Part shown: positions 28,107 to 36,954 of the stretch, piece by piece
Numbering within the stretch: position 1 is the stretch's first letter
How the letters are laid out: the number at the start of each line of letters is the position of its first letter
NCBI RefSeq assembly: GCF_040436405.1
Contig: NZ_AP031575.1
Span: 1,306,501 to 1,370,500, forward strand
Reading direction: 5' to 3'
Source: Marinomonas sp. THO17
GTDB taxonomy: Bacteria; Pseudomonadota; Gammaproteobacteria; Pseudomonadales; Marinomonadaceae
DNA length: 64,000 nt
Translations under genes and position numbers: made by a program
The notes under the pieces: model-generated
Seen by the model: only the letters and a program-made list of their open reading frames with translations
Databases searched by the model: none
What the model was told of the DNA's origin: nothing

Positions 28107-28610
28107 ATGATGCAAAATACGGCGTTTTCAAGACATCTACTCATAGAGCGTCTTGCCAATATCTTCGCATTGACGGGTGGTTTCATTATGTTGATGCTGG
28201 CAATCGTTACGGTTGCCAGCATTATCGGCCGAAGTCTGGTTGGACAGTCCATTGTCGGCGATTATGAAATTACAGAAATGGGACTTGGTATGGCCATTTT
28301 CCTCTTCTTACCCAAATGTTATCAGCAAAAAGGCCATGTGGTGGTTGACCTCTTTACTGCGCACTGTAAATCGAGCACCTTGCGCACTTTAGGTATCATC
28401 AGTGACGCCTTATTTACTGCTGTTTGTTTTACTTTTGCGTACCGCATGACCTTAAGTGGTCTTGAGGCGAAAGAATACCTTGAGCAATCCATGCTACTGG
28501 AACTTCCTACATGGTGGACTTTCACTGTCGGAGTCATTTGTATGATTCTTTGCGGAATTTGTGGTCTGAATAGACTGTATACCACACTTCGTGGAGGCAA
28601 CCATGAGTAA
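28107..28610 (+). CDS. dctQ: TRAP transporter small permease DctQ
   Basis: A 167-residue inner-membrane protein with four predicted hydrophobic segments (near residues 14-36, 50-67, 91-110 and 132-154), as expected for DctQ. GDYEITEMGLGMAIFLFLP is the conserved amphipathic region. It begins 26 bases after dctP and its last codons overlap the start of dctM by 8 bases, so the small and large permease subunits are translationally coupled. MM at the N-terminus leaves a one-codon start ambiguity. Confidence 0.9.
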   Translation: MMQNTAFSRHLLIERLANIFALTGGFIMLMLAIVTVASIIGRSLVGQSIVGDYEITEMGLGMAIFLFLPKCYQQKGHVVVDLFTAHCKSSTLRTLGIISDALFTAVCFTFAYRMTLSGLEAKEYLEQSMLLELPTWWTFTVGVICMILCGICGLNRLYTTLRGGNHE

Positions 28611-29922
28611 TATTGAGCTGGCCTTTTTAATGATGGCAGCCCTAATGGTGCTAATGAGTATCCGCATTCCCATTGCATTAGCAATGATGGTTTGTGGTGG
28701 CATTGGCTATGTAATGATTGGCGGTATGCCAGCCTTATTGGATTACCTTGGCACCGCTCCAGTGTCCAAATTCTCCAGTTACGATTTGTCTGTAGTGCCC
28801 CTGTTTTTATTGATGGGGGAACTGGCAACACGATCCGGTATCACCGCAGAATTATTCCGCACTTGTAATACTTGGATTGGCCGCCAACGTGGCGGTATTG
28901 CCATGGCAGCCATTGCAGGGTGCGCTGCTTTTGGAGCCATCTGTGGCTCCTCGTTAGCCACTGCATCCACTATGGGTAAAGTAGCCTTGCCTGAAATGAA
29001 ACGCTTAAAGTATTCAGGTAGCTTAGCATCTGGCGCTTTAGCAGCAGGTGGTACGTTGGGAATTTTGATTCCTCCTTCCATGGTGTTAATCATTTTTGCT
29101 GTGCTAACGGAGCAAAATATTTCGAAAATGTTCATTGCGGCCTTTGTTCCTGGCTTCTTAGCAGCAGCTGGATACATTCTCGCCATTGCCATTTATGTGC
29201 GCATCTATCCTGAATCAGGCCCTCGTGGTGAAAAAACCAGTTGGGCGCAAAAGTTCAAATCCACTAAGGATGTGTGGCACATTACCATCATTTTCCTGAT
29301 CGTATTAGGTGGCATTTATTTAGGCTTTTTCACACCAACTGAAGCGGCTTCTGTGGGGGTTATCTTAACGGCTATTCTGGCCATGACCCATGGCAAAATG
29401 CGTTTGGATGGCTTGTTAATGTGTCTAATGAAAACCGCCGTTTCTTCCGCGATGATTTTCTTTATCGTATTAGGGGCGGACTTATTTAGCGTTTTCATTG
29501 CCTTATCACGCTTACCTGATGTGGGTGTGGAGTTCATCACTAATTCTGGTCTATCGCCTTACACCATTCTAACCATAATGTTACTAACCTACTTAGTTAT
29601 GGGTTGTTTTTTGGACAGCTTAGCCATGATCTTGCTAACCATTCCGATTTACTTCCCTATCATAGTGGCAATGGATTTTGGTATTCCTGTCGCAGATGCG
29701 GGCATCTGGTTTGGTATTCTGGCTCTGATTGTCGTGGAGGTGGGATTAATCACGCCACCCGTAGGAATGAATGTATTTATCATCAAATCCTTCGATGACA
29801 GCTTAAAACTAAAAGAGTGTTTTAAAGGTGTTGTGCCTTTCTTGATTTCGGACTTTGTCCGTGTCGCACTTTTGGTCATATTCCCAGGTATTACTCTTGG
29901 TTTAGTGCATTTAATTGGTTAA
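28603..29922 (+). CDS. dctM: TRAP transporter large permease DctM
   Basis: A 439-residue multi-pass permease, the transport subunit of the tripartite system. Conserved stretches include FGAICGSSLATASTMGKVALPEM, GTLGILIPPSMVLIIFAVLTEQ and FFTPTEAASVGVI. The ATG at 28603 follows GGAGG with good spacing; a GTG four codons earlier is not needed. It couples sodium entry to uptake of the ligand delivered by DctP. A terminator follows 31 bases after the stop codon, ending the three-gene transporter operon. Confidence 0.93.
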   Translation: MSNIELAFLMMAALMVLMSIRIPIALAMMVCGGIGYVMIGGMPALLDYLGTAPVSKFSSYDLSVVPLFLLMGELATRSGITAELFRTCNTWIGRQRGGIAMAAIAGCAAFGAICGSSLATASTMGKVALPEMKRLKYSGSLASGALAAGGTLGILIPPSMVLIIFAVLTEQNISKMFIAAFVPGFLAAAGYILAIAIYVRIYPESGPRGEKTSWAQKFKSTKDVWHITIIFLIVLGGIYLGFFTPTEAASVGVILTAILAMTHGKMRLDGLLMCLMKTAVSSAMIFFIVLGADLFSVFIALSRLPDVGVEFITNSGLSPYTILTIMLLTYLVMGCFLDSLAMILLTIPIYFPIIVAMDFGIPVADAGIWFGILALIVVEVGLITPPVGMNVFIIKSFDDSLKLKECFKGVVPFLISDFVRVALLVIFPGITLGLVHLIG

Positions 29923-29953
29923 TTAACTCATTAAGAGTTAAAAAATTGCCTTC

Positions 29954-29980
29954 AAGCCGACCTTGTGTCGGCTTTCTTTT
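29954..29980 (+). terminator. Terminator after dctM
   Basis: AAGCCGA (29954-29960), a short loop, TCGGCTT (29968-29974), then TCTTTTG. A 7-bp stem, slightly interrupted T-tract. Confidence 0.8.
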
Positions 29981-30085
29981 GCTTCTTTTGCCACCCACCC
30001 ATAAAATTACTAAACAGTTTAATAACACAACAATAGATGTTTATATTACAATGATTTATATCTAAGAAACTGTGAAGAGAAATAA

Positions 30086-30544
30086 ATGTCGCGAGAAATA
30101 AAAACTTCAGATAAAGATATCGATTTCGGCATTTTAAATAACCTAGTGGGTTATCGCCTAAGACGAGCACAGATGAATTTTTTCAACAAATTTTCCGAAG
30201 TCTGTTCAGACTTAGGCATCAGTCCAGGCTTATTTGCTGTTATTGCTATTGTGGAACGCAACCCGGGATTAACTCAGACTGCCGTTGCACAAGCCCTCGG
30301 CAATGATAGATCAGCTATGGTGGCTGCGGTTGATAAGCTGGAACAAATGAAAGTGATTGAGCGTCGCCCAGCAAAAAATGATCGACGCTCCTATGCTCTG
30401 TTCATGACCAATCAAGGTGAAGACTTCTTCAAAACCATAAGCGAGCGGGTGATGGAGCACGAGCAAGCCATGGCCAACCGTCTAGAAGACGACAAAGAAG
30501 TACGCTGGCTCTTAAACACCCTAGACGTATTAGCAAAAGATTAG
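30086..30544 (+). CDS. MarR-family transcriptional regulator
   Basis: A 152-residue winged helix-turn-helix protein. The core is ERNPGLTQTAVAQALGNDRSAMVAAVDKLEQMKVIERRPAKNDRRSYALFMT, the full MarR DNA-binding domain with the DxR wing motif. MarR proteins control many hydroxycinnamate clusters (for example CouR and HcaR) by sensing the CoA thioester. Location next to the TRAP and aryl-CoA genes makes it the probable regulator of this island; the palindrome at 26816-26832 is a candidate operator. An imperfect palindrome around TAAACAGTTTA (30011-30021) upstream of its own gene could serve autoregulation. Confidence 0.88.
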   Translation: MSREIKTSDKDIDFGILNNLVGYRLRRAQMNFFNKFSEVCSDLGISPGLFAVIAIVERNPGLTQTAVAQALGNDRSAMVAAVDKLEQMKVIERRPAKNDRRSYALFMTNQGEDFFKTISERVMEHEQAMANRLEDDKEVRWLLNTLDVLAKD

Positions 30545-30560
30545 CCAATACAAATCAAAT

Positions 30561-30592
30561 AAGAAGGGCTTGTAATCGACAAGCCCTTCTTA
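30561..30592. terminator. Bidirectional terminator between marR-type gene and chemoreceptor
   Basis: AAGAAGGGCTTGT (30561-30573), loop AATCG, ACAAGCCCTTCTT (30579-30591). A perfect 13-bp stem between convergent genes; the A- and T-rich ends are part of the stem. Confidence 0.85.
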
Positions 30593-30611
30593 CAATAGTT
30601 ACTAAAGAAAA

Positions 30612-31931
30612 TTAGTCCGTGGAAAACTGATTGGCAAACTGACTCACGGCATCGACAACTCGCTTAGCCCCATCCTGAATTTCTACAATGACCTCACCTG
30701 CTTCATTGGAGAGGGATAAACCTTGTTCTGCTTGTTCCTTGCCTTTATTGATCAAAGAGACCGCGTTTTCGGCTAAGGTTTGGTTTTTCTCTACCACTCC
30801 GACAATCTCTTCCGTGGCTTCACTGGTTCGAGAGGCTAATTGACGCACTTCATCTGCCACCACAGCAAAGCCTCGTCCTTGCTCACCGGCACGCGCTGCT
30901 TCAATGGCCGCATTTAAGGCCAGCAGGTTAGTTTGATCGGCAATTCCGCGAATACTTTGGATAATGGAACCCACCAACTGAGACTGCTTATCCAATTCCG
31001 AAATACCCTCTGCAGCTTGCGCCATTTGATCCGATAATTGGTGCATAACCTCCACTGTATCCTTCACCACCTGACTGCCTTTTCTCGCGGTATTGTCCGT
31101 CTGCTGAGACGTGGTATAAGCAATGTCTGCCGCTTCTGAAACCGCCATTTCACGGTTGACTACATCTGTGATAATGGAGGCAAACTTGACCACCTTATAA
31201 AAATTGCCATGCACGTCCGATATTGGATTATAAGAAGCTTCCAACCATACCGTGTTGCCATGGCTATCAATACGTTTGAATCGTCCAGTTGAGAATTGAC
31301 CTTGTGCTAAGCGTTTCCAGAATAACGCATATTCCTCTTTTTCGGTTTCGGCAGGGTCACAAAACATTCGGTGATGCTTACCCTTGATTTGATCCAAGGA
31401 GTATCCCATCCCTTGAAGAAACAGATCATTAGCGGTCAAAATGTGTCCGGTCAAATCAAATTCAATGACTGCGGTAGACCGCTGTAGAGCCGAGATGATG
31501 TTTTCATCTTCACGAGATTTAGTAATGGTGCGAGTGAGGTCATTACAATATAGAGAGAAATATAAAACTTTCTTTTCGGCATTGAATATTGGTTGAAATA
31601 TGCCCCGCAGCCAAGCTTTCTCACCATCTTCTTTTTCTAACTCAATGGCCCCCACCCAGTGTTTTGCCTCTTGTATTGCTTTATTAAGCGCATGAAAATG
31701 GCCAGTATCACGAGCATAGTGAGGTGTTAACTCGGCAATGGTTTTACCTATAAAATAACTTTCCGATGACGACAACTCTGTTACAAGTCCTTGATTTACT
31801 TTATTAATTTTACCATCCGGGTTTAAAATCATGACCAGCATTTCTTGATCGAGACTGTCTTTAATCTGGCTCAATGCATGCAGCTTAGCCTCAATCTGCA
31901 CCATGTCGTTTTTCAAACTCGTGTTAAACAT
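30612..31931 (-). CDS. Soluble methyl-accepting chemotaxis protein with two PAS domains
   Basis: A 439-residue cytoplasmic chemoreceptor without transmembrane segments. Two PAS domains occupy about residues 20-135 and 140-255 ([39 protein letters not shown] is the second). A short signalling domain follows, with the hairpin tip [35 protein letters not shown]. The start is the ATG at 31931, with GGGAG seven bases upstream; a TTG two codons earlier is less likely. Such receptors usually sense redox, oxygen or an internal metabolite. It lies 44 bases downstream of the hybrid kinase and is probably co-transcribed with it. Confidence 0.9.
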   Translation of the reverse strand: MFNTSLKNDMVQIEAKLHALSQIKDSLDQEMLVMILNPDGKINKVNQGLVTELSSSESYFIGKTIAELTPHYARDTGHFHALNKAIQEAKHWVGAIELEKEDGEKAWLRGIFQPIFNAEKKVLYFSLYCNDLTRTITKSREDENIISALQRSTAVIEFDLTGHILTANDLFLQGMGYSLDQIKGKHHRMFCDPAETEKEEYALFWKRLAQGQFSTGRFKRIDSHGNTVWLEASYNPISDVHGNFYKVVKFASIITDVVNREMAVSEAADIAYTTSQQTDNTARKGSQVVKDTVEVMHQLSDQMAQAAEGISELDKQSQLVGSIIQSIRGIADQTNLLALNAAIEAARAGEQGRGFAVVADEVRQLASRTSEATEEIVGVVEKNQTLAENAVSLINKGKEQAEQGLSLSNEAGEVIVEIQDGAKRVVDAVSQFANQFSTD

Positions 31932-31975
31932 GTCCAATCTCCCTTAACACTTTGTCAATCAACTGTTAATTCAGA

Positions 31976-34900
31976 TTAGTCGTTAATCGAGGTTCTCGCT
32001 ATGTGATTTATTTTTTCTACAATTTGTGCTGTTTCCATTTCAAGCTGGACGAGGAATGTCGCAGCCAATATATCGGCTAAACACGCCGACAGCAGAGACT
32101 CGTCTGTTTGCTGCTTAAGGCGCTGCTCAAACTGCCCTGCCATACCAGAAACGCCCAATAAGCCCATGGTCAAGCAGGCTCCTTTTAGACTGTGTAAGGC
32201 TTCTTTCGTCGCCTCTATATCTGCTTTTTGCGCTGCTGCTTGGATATTCTCTATCAAGAATTTTGCTTCGCTTTCAAAACCATTGATGACACTTAAATAC
32301 AAGTCTGTACTACCACCAAAACGTTCTAAAATACTGTCGACACTTTCATGCTCAACGCTGGCGATGTCACCACTCACCTCTCCATTTGTGCTAGCAGCTT
32401 GAGAAAGTAATGTGTCAGGTGACGCTGTCCTAGCAAAGGGCGCTTCTTCATTTGATCTTTCTTCATTAAAGGCTTTATGATGCGGCACAAAAGCCAAAAT
32501 ACAGCGAATGATTTCCTCAATATCCAATGGCTTACCGAGATGATCATTCATACCAGCAGCAAGACAAGCTTGACGATCATCGACAGACACATTGGCGGTC
32601 ATTGCAATGATGGGTAAACTGGCAAAACGATCATCCATTCGAATTTCCCGAGTCGCTTCGAGACCATCAACATCGGGCATTTGCATATCCATCAAGACCG
32701 CATCGTATTGATTTGTGGTCTGTCCCAACACTTTGGCAACGCCTTCTGCACCACCTTCTGCAACATCCACTTGCGCCCCTTCCATGGTTAATAATTCGGT
32801 GGCGACCTGTCGATTAAACTCATTATCTTCCACTAACAATAAATGTAAGCCTGCGAGTGATTTGACACTGTCAGTAGCACGAGAGGAATAAGTCTCCCTG
32901 CTTTGATGAGTAAGACTTTGATAGACAGTTTCGGATAGGCGACTCAAAGTCACTGGTTTTAATAACTGCATTGTTGAGTCATCCAACCCTTGCTGCCCAG
33001 CCTGTATTGCATTCACTAAGAGGATGGCATTGGGCACTTTAAAGTCTTCGCCCATGGTTTGATAAAATGCCAGCAATTGTCGGCGCGAAGTATCATTGAG
33101 TAACTTGCCATCCAATAACAGAATATCAAATGCTTTACCTTCATTATGAGCTCGAGCTAACGCTTGCTGAACGCCATCCAAATCATCCGCTTTAGCCAAC
33201 TGCCATCCTAAATTATGCGCCATTCTAGCGAGGATAATTTGGGAGGCGAGATTACTCTCTGCCACCAACACCTTGATGTCTCTTGCCACAATGTTAGACA
33301 AAGAATTCTTGTCTTGATCCATTCCATCTGCAATAGGCAAACCAATACTAAAATAAAAACGGCTCCCTTCACCTAACCTACTATCAACCAAGAGTTCACT
33401 GCCCATGAGTTCGACAAATCGACGACAAATAACCAGACCCAACCCTGTTCCGCCAAAGCGACGCGTCGTCGACGACTCTGCCTGTGAGAAGACGTCAAAA
33501 ATGGACTCTAAGTTTTCTTGTGAAATACCAATACCCGTATCTTTAACCGCAATGGCTAGGTTAGCTGTTTGAGTATCTGAGATGTTACATTTGATTTCTA
33601 AAGTGATGCTGCCTTGCTGAGTAAATTTGATTGCATTGCTCAATAGATTAATCAGCACTTGCAGTAAACGCAGCTTGTCCCCTATCAAAAAGGCGGGGAT
33701 GTCTTTATCAATATCAAATATCAACTCCACATTTTCCGCTAAAACGCTTCCGGAAAGTACGGTTGATAATTCACAAAGCAGTTCTTCTAAGTCAAAAGGC
33801 GCTTGCTCCAACTCTAATTTACCGGCATCAACCTTAGAAAAATCCAGCACATCATTGATTAAGCCGAGCAGGGATTTCGCTGAAATTTGCGCTTTATTGA
33901 TGTAATCATCCTGCTGTTCTGTAAGAGGAGTACGTTTTACCAATTGCAACATGCCTAAAATGGCGTTCATTGGAGTACGAATTTCATGGCTCATATTGGC
34001 AAGAAAGCTGGATTTCGCAGCACTGGCGGCATCCGCTTCGTCTTTGGCATGGCGTAACCAAGTTTCCAGTTCACGCTCCGTGGTAATGTCTTGATTGACT
34101 CCAGTTAATCGTAATGTATTTCCTTGCTCATCTTTTTCTATATAAGCACCAGCTTGAATGTAGCGCACTGTGTCATCAGGTAAGACGATACGAAAAACAT
34201 CATTGTAAAGTTTGCTGTTGCGTACCGACTGATAAAAATGGTTTAAGGTGTTTTCTCTGTCTTCTGGATGCAACCTGGCCTGCCAAGCTTGCAGGCTGAT
34301 ACCTTCTTCTTTCATACTGCGAGGGTAGCGATAAATGTCGTACATCATATCGCTCCATTCCAAGCTATCCTGCTCCACGTCCCAACTCCACACCCCAAGT
34401 TGCGCAACTTCAGCAGCAATCAACAATTGATCTCGTGCCGCCATCAGTGCCTGTTGAGTACGCTTTTGCTCAGAAATATCCATCGCCATGCCCAAAAACC
34501 CTATGGAATCACCACGACTGTTTTTCATCTGAGTAATCACAAGAGATACCGGCATACGGGAGCCATTTTTATGCACATAGGTCCATTCTTGGCTGTGATA
34601 ATTTTTTTGCTTGGCTTTAAAAATTAAGACTTCCATAGGATCAGACAAATAGACGCCAAATTCCTCAAAAATAGCGGCTCGCTGTTCATCCAATTCAGCG
34701 CTAGTATGGAACTCAGTTGGCGTCTTCTGGCCCAACATTTCTTCAGCACGATAGCCCAGCATCCTTTCTGCACCCTTATTGAATAAGGTAATTTCACCTG
34801 CCACATTGGTCGCTATAATGGAGATTTCAGAAGAGGCTTGCAGAACATCTTTGAGCAGTAAATTCAACTCTTCTAATTCGGAAGTACGCGCTTTCACTTG

Positions 34901-36364
34901 ATCTTCCAGACTGATGTTTAACTCACGAATTTTTGCTTCGGCTTTTTTATGTTCGGATATGTCACGTACACTCTGTGAAATACCAACGATCTTCTGATTG
35001 GCATCAAAAATAGGCGATATGGTCAGCGATACAGGAATTTGCGAACCCAATTTGGTTTTTATCTTGCTCTCTAAAGACATGGCTTGTTTATGATGCCGCA
35101 CCTGTTGAAAAGCGCTTTCCTCTTCATAACAAAGGTCTTCTGGTACCAAAATAGATAAAGCAGTTTGACCAATCACCTCCTCTGCTTGATACCCAAAGAT
35201 GTGCTCTGCGCCTTTATTCCAGCTGTGGATAACACCTTCCAAGTTTAAACCTATGATGCCATCGGCCGAGCTTTCTACTACAGCAGCAAGACGAGACTGG
35301 TGCGCCACGACTTCTTGACGCCTAGCCAAATTAATGCGCACTACGGCCACAATAATGGCCGCTAAAAAGGTAATTAATCCACCAAAAATCGAGAATAATA
35401 TCGGATCAGTGAGACGTAAGTCTTGAATAAAAGCAGGAGTGACGCGCAGTCGGCTTTGCCACTGACGACCATAAATCTCCTCAGTAGCATAAAAAATGTC
35501 ACCTTCTAACCCCTTCTCACCATTGTTAAAGAAGCACACCTGGTCATCCAAGTCCGTAATATCGTACAATTCAAATTGAATCTTATCTTGATCAATTTTC
35601 AGTCCTGATAACACATCTTCCATAATCAGCGGTGCATAACTCCAACCGAAGCCCTCGGCATTGCGTTCTTTAATGGCACTTGGTATCTGACCACTTCGAT
35701 AAATTGGCATAAGAATCAATACCGATTGCAAGGTCTTGCCACTGGCTTGTACTAACGTAATAGGACCCGTTAGCCTTACTTCCCCCTCGTAAATGGCCGA
35801 TAACGCCGCCTCTCTGCGATTGACTTCTGACGCTATGTCCAAACCAATAGCCTGCTGGTTAGGAGCTACTGGTTCCACAAATTCAATGATAAAACGCTCA
35901 GTAACATGAGGTGAAAGCGCTTTTACGCTAAAATCAGGCCAACTGGTCTGTTGAATACGCTGAACATAATTGGCTTCTTGCTCTTGCGAGACGCGGCGGA
36001 TAAAACCAAATCCATTGGCTCCTGGAAATTCTTCATCAATATCCCGAGTTATGCTGTAACGGTAAAAAATATCTCTATTGATCCCTAATTCACCCGCTGT
36101 TAACACCACACCTCTAACCCCTCGCAAACCGTATTGGTAAAGCTGAATACGCGTCCTCACCTGCTGCAAAAGGGAGTTAGCTGCTTGCTGAGCAGATTGA
36201 TGAATAATACGCTGATTAGATAAGTGTACTTGGTAAGTAATATAGAGGCTGACCAGGCAGCCCAACAGTAGAGTGATGAATACCCAAGAATTAAAAACCG
36301 TTCTGACAGGGGTCGAATGCACGTTTGCCTCCGGGCAAATTTCCTCAATAGACTCACATACCAC
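31976..36364 (-). CDS. Hybrid sensor histidine kinase, CHASE-PAS3-HisKA-HATPase-REC2-HPt
   Basis: A very large (1462-residue) phosphorelay kinase. In order: TM1 (about 26-45), a periplasmic CHASE-type domain (about 75-300), TM2 (about 322-343), PAS domains at about 358-475, 505-635 and 645-765, HisKA with His793 in NMSHEIRTP, HATPase with NLLSNAIKF, KDTGIGIS and GGTGLGL, a degenerate receiver (about 1030-1145, VLVAESN replaces the acidic pair), a canonical receiver with Asp1226 in VLMDMQMPD, and an HPt domain with His1391 in ALHSLKGAC. The start is a GTG inside a perfect hairpin. CHASE domains bind small periplasmic ligands. No response regulator with an output domain is adjacent, so the output partner is elsewhere or is chemotaxis-linked through the neighbouring receptor. 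Confidence 0.92.
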   Translation of the reverse strand: MVCESIEEICPEANVHSTPVRTVFNSWVFITLLLGCLVSLYITYQVHLSNQRIIHQSAQQAANSLLQQVRTRIQLYQYGLRGVRGVVLTAGELGINRDIFYRYSITRDIDEEFPGANGFGFIRRVSQEQEANYVQRIQQTSWPDFSVKALSPHVTERFIIEFVEPVAPNQQAIGLDIASEVNRREAALSAIYEGEVRLTGPITLVQASGKTLQSVLILMPIYRSGQIPSAIKERNAEGFGWSYAPLIMEDVLSGLKIDQDKIQFELYDITDLDDQVCFFNNGEKGLEGDIFYATEEIYGRQWQSRLRVTPAFIQDLRLTDPILFSIFGGLITFLAAIIVAVVRINLARRQEVVAHQSRLAAVVESSADGIIGLNLEGVIHSWNKGAEHIFGYQAEEVIGQTALSILVPEDLCYEEESAFQQVRHHKQAMSLESKIKTKLGSQIPVSLTISPIFDANQKIVGISQSVRDISEHKKAEAKIRELNISLEDQVKARTSELEELNLLLKDVLQASSEISIIATNVAGEITLFNKGAERMLGYRAEEMLGQKTPTEFHTSAELDEQRAAIFEEFGVYLSDPMEVLIFKAKQKNYHSQEWTYVHKNGSRMPVSLVITQMKNSRGDSIGFLGMAMDISEQKRTQQALMAARDQLLIAAEVAQLGVWSWDVEQDSLEWSDMMYDIYRYPRSMKEEGISLQAWQARLHPEDRENTLNHFYQSVRNSKLYNDVFRIVLPDDTVRYIQAGAYIEKDEQGNTLRLTGVNQDITTERELETWLRHAKDEADAASAAKSSFLANMSHEIRTPMNAILGMLQLVKRTPLTEQQDDYINKAQISAKSLLGLINDVLDFSKVDAGKLELEQAPFDLEELLCELSTVLSGSVLAENVELIFDIDKDIPAFLIGDKLRLLQVLINLLSNAIKFTQQGSITLEIKCNISDTQTANLAIAVKDTGIGISQENLESIFDVFSQAESSTTRRFGGTGLGLVICRRFVELMGSELLVDSRLGEGSRFYFSIGLPIADGMDQDKNSLSNIVARDIKVLVAESNLASQIILARMAHNLGWQLAKADDLDGVQQALARAHNEGKAFDILLLDGKLLNDTSRRQLLAFYQTMGEDFKVPNAILLVNAIQAGQQGLDDSTMQLLKPVTLSRLSETVYQSLTHQSRETYSSRATDSVKSLAGLHLLLVEDNEFNRQVATELLTMEGAQVDVAEGGAEGVAKVLGQTTNQYDAVLMDMQMPDVDGLEATREIRMDDRFASLPIIAMTANVSVDDRQACLAAGMNDHLGKPLDIEEIIRCILAFVPHHKAFNEERSNEEAPFARTASPDTLLSQAASTNGEVSGDIASVEHESVDSILERFGGSTDLYLSVINGFESEAKFLIENIQAAAQKADIEATKEALHSLKGACLTMGLLGVSGMAGQFEQRLKQQTDESLLSACLADILAATFLVQLEMETAQIVEKINHIARTSIND

Positions 36365-36371
36365 TATTGAG
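36344..36371 (-). promoter_or_regulatory. Perfect inverted repeat over the hybrid-kinase start codon
   Basis: CTCAATAG (36344-36351) and CTATTGAG (36364-36371) with a 12-base loop. The GTG start codon begins at 36364, at the junction of the upstream arm and loop. In mRNA the hairpin could mask initiation; as DNA it could be an operator. Confidence 0.5.
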
Positions 36372-36443
36372 AGATCCGTTAATAATCTAAATCAATAAAG
36401 CAATTTTAGTCGATATTCGCCTTGCTCTTCACCTTCTTAAACC
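36365..36443. other. Spacer between hybrid kinase and MITE copy B
   Basis: Short AT-rich upstream region of the kinase gene. Only the upstream arm of the start-codon hairpin is noticeable. Confidence 0.4.
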
Positions 36444-36762
36444 TAAGGAAGGTGCGAATAAGTCTTCTGAACATCAGTCTTATCAGAGAAATGGCCTATC
36501 AAGGCAAGAGTGAGCAGGAATGTTAATACCTTTCAATCACTCTTAACACAGAGAGGCCGTTTCTCTGAAAGACCCGAAGGAGACCTACATGGATGTAGGG
36601 CATTAGGGCAGCGCAGGAGCTTGCTGCCGAGCGTGGGTTAAGCTCTCTTTATTCTTTGTTAAGCTTCTTGCCAATATGCTTATATTGGACAGCGAAACTT
36701 GCCTCGAATAAAAGAGAGTTATCCACACGCTGAAGTCAGTGGACTTGTTCGTACCTTCCCTA
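36444..36762 (-). mobile_element. MITE-like element, copy B (inverted relative to copy A)
   Basis: A 319-bp element, reverse-complementary to the element at 9047-9315 and about 96% identical by eye outside one ~50-bp insertion. Terminal inverted repeats are 36444-36464 (TAAGGAAGGTGCGAATAAGTC) and 36742-36762 (reverse complement core GGGAAGGTACGAACAAGTC). The extra ~50 bp (about 36580-36630) contains two small hairpins, CCTACAT/ATGTAGG and GGCAGC/GCTGCC. The sequence CCTAAGG at the left end and CCCTAAC at the right end are compatible with a TA target duplication. It carries no coding frame. Confidence 0.8.
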
Positions 36763-36954
36763 ACTTCAATAAAATAATTCACTATTTTTTGCGTTTCCTC
36801 TTACTGAGAAAATGCAGCGAATCCTCTTCAAAGTATAAATATTGTTTATAAAAGATTGCCTTAAATCAACAAAATCTCCTGCAACCCCCAACAAAGACAT
36901 TTTTTACGCTATAACCATAGGATAAGCCCACCTCTTACCAAAAGGAATTCCGTT
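36763..36954 (+). promoter_or_regulatory. Upstream region of the D-lactate dehydrogenase gene
   Basis: AT-rich region from the MITE end to the start codon. ACCAAAAGGAATTCCGTT before the ATG holds the ribosome-binding site (AAGGA). No confident promoter hexamers are identified. Confidence 0.35.
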
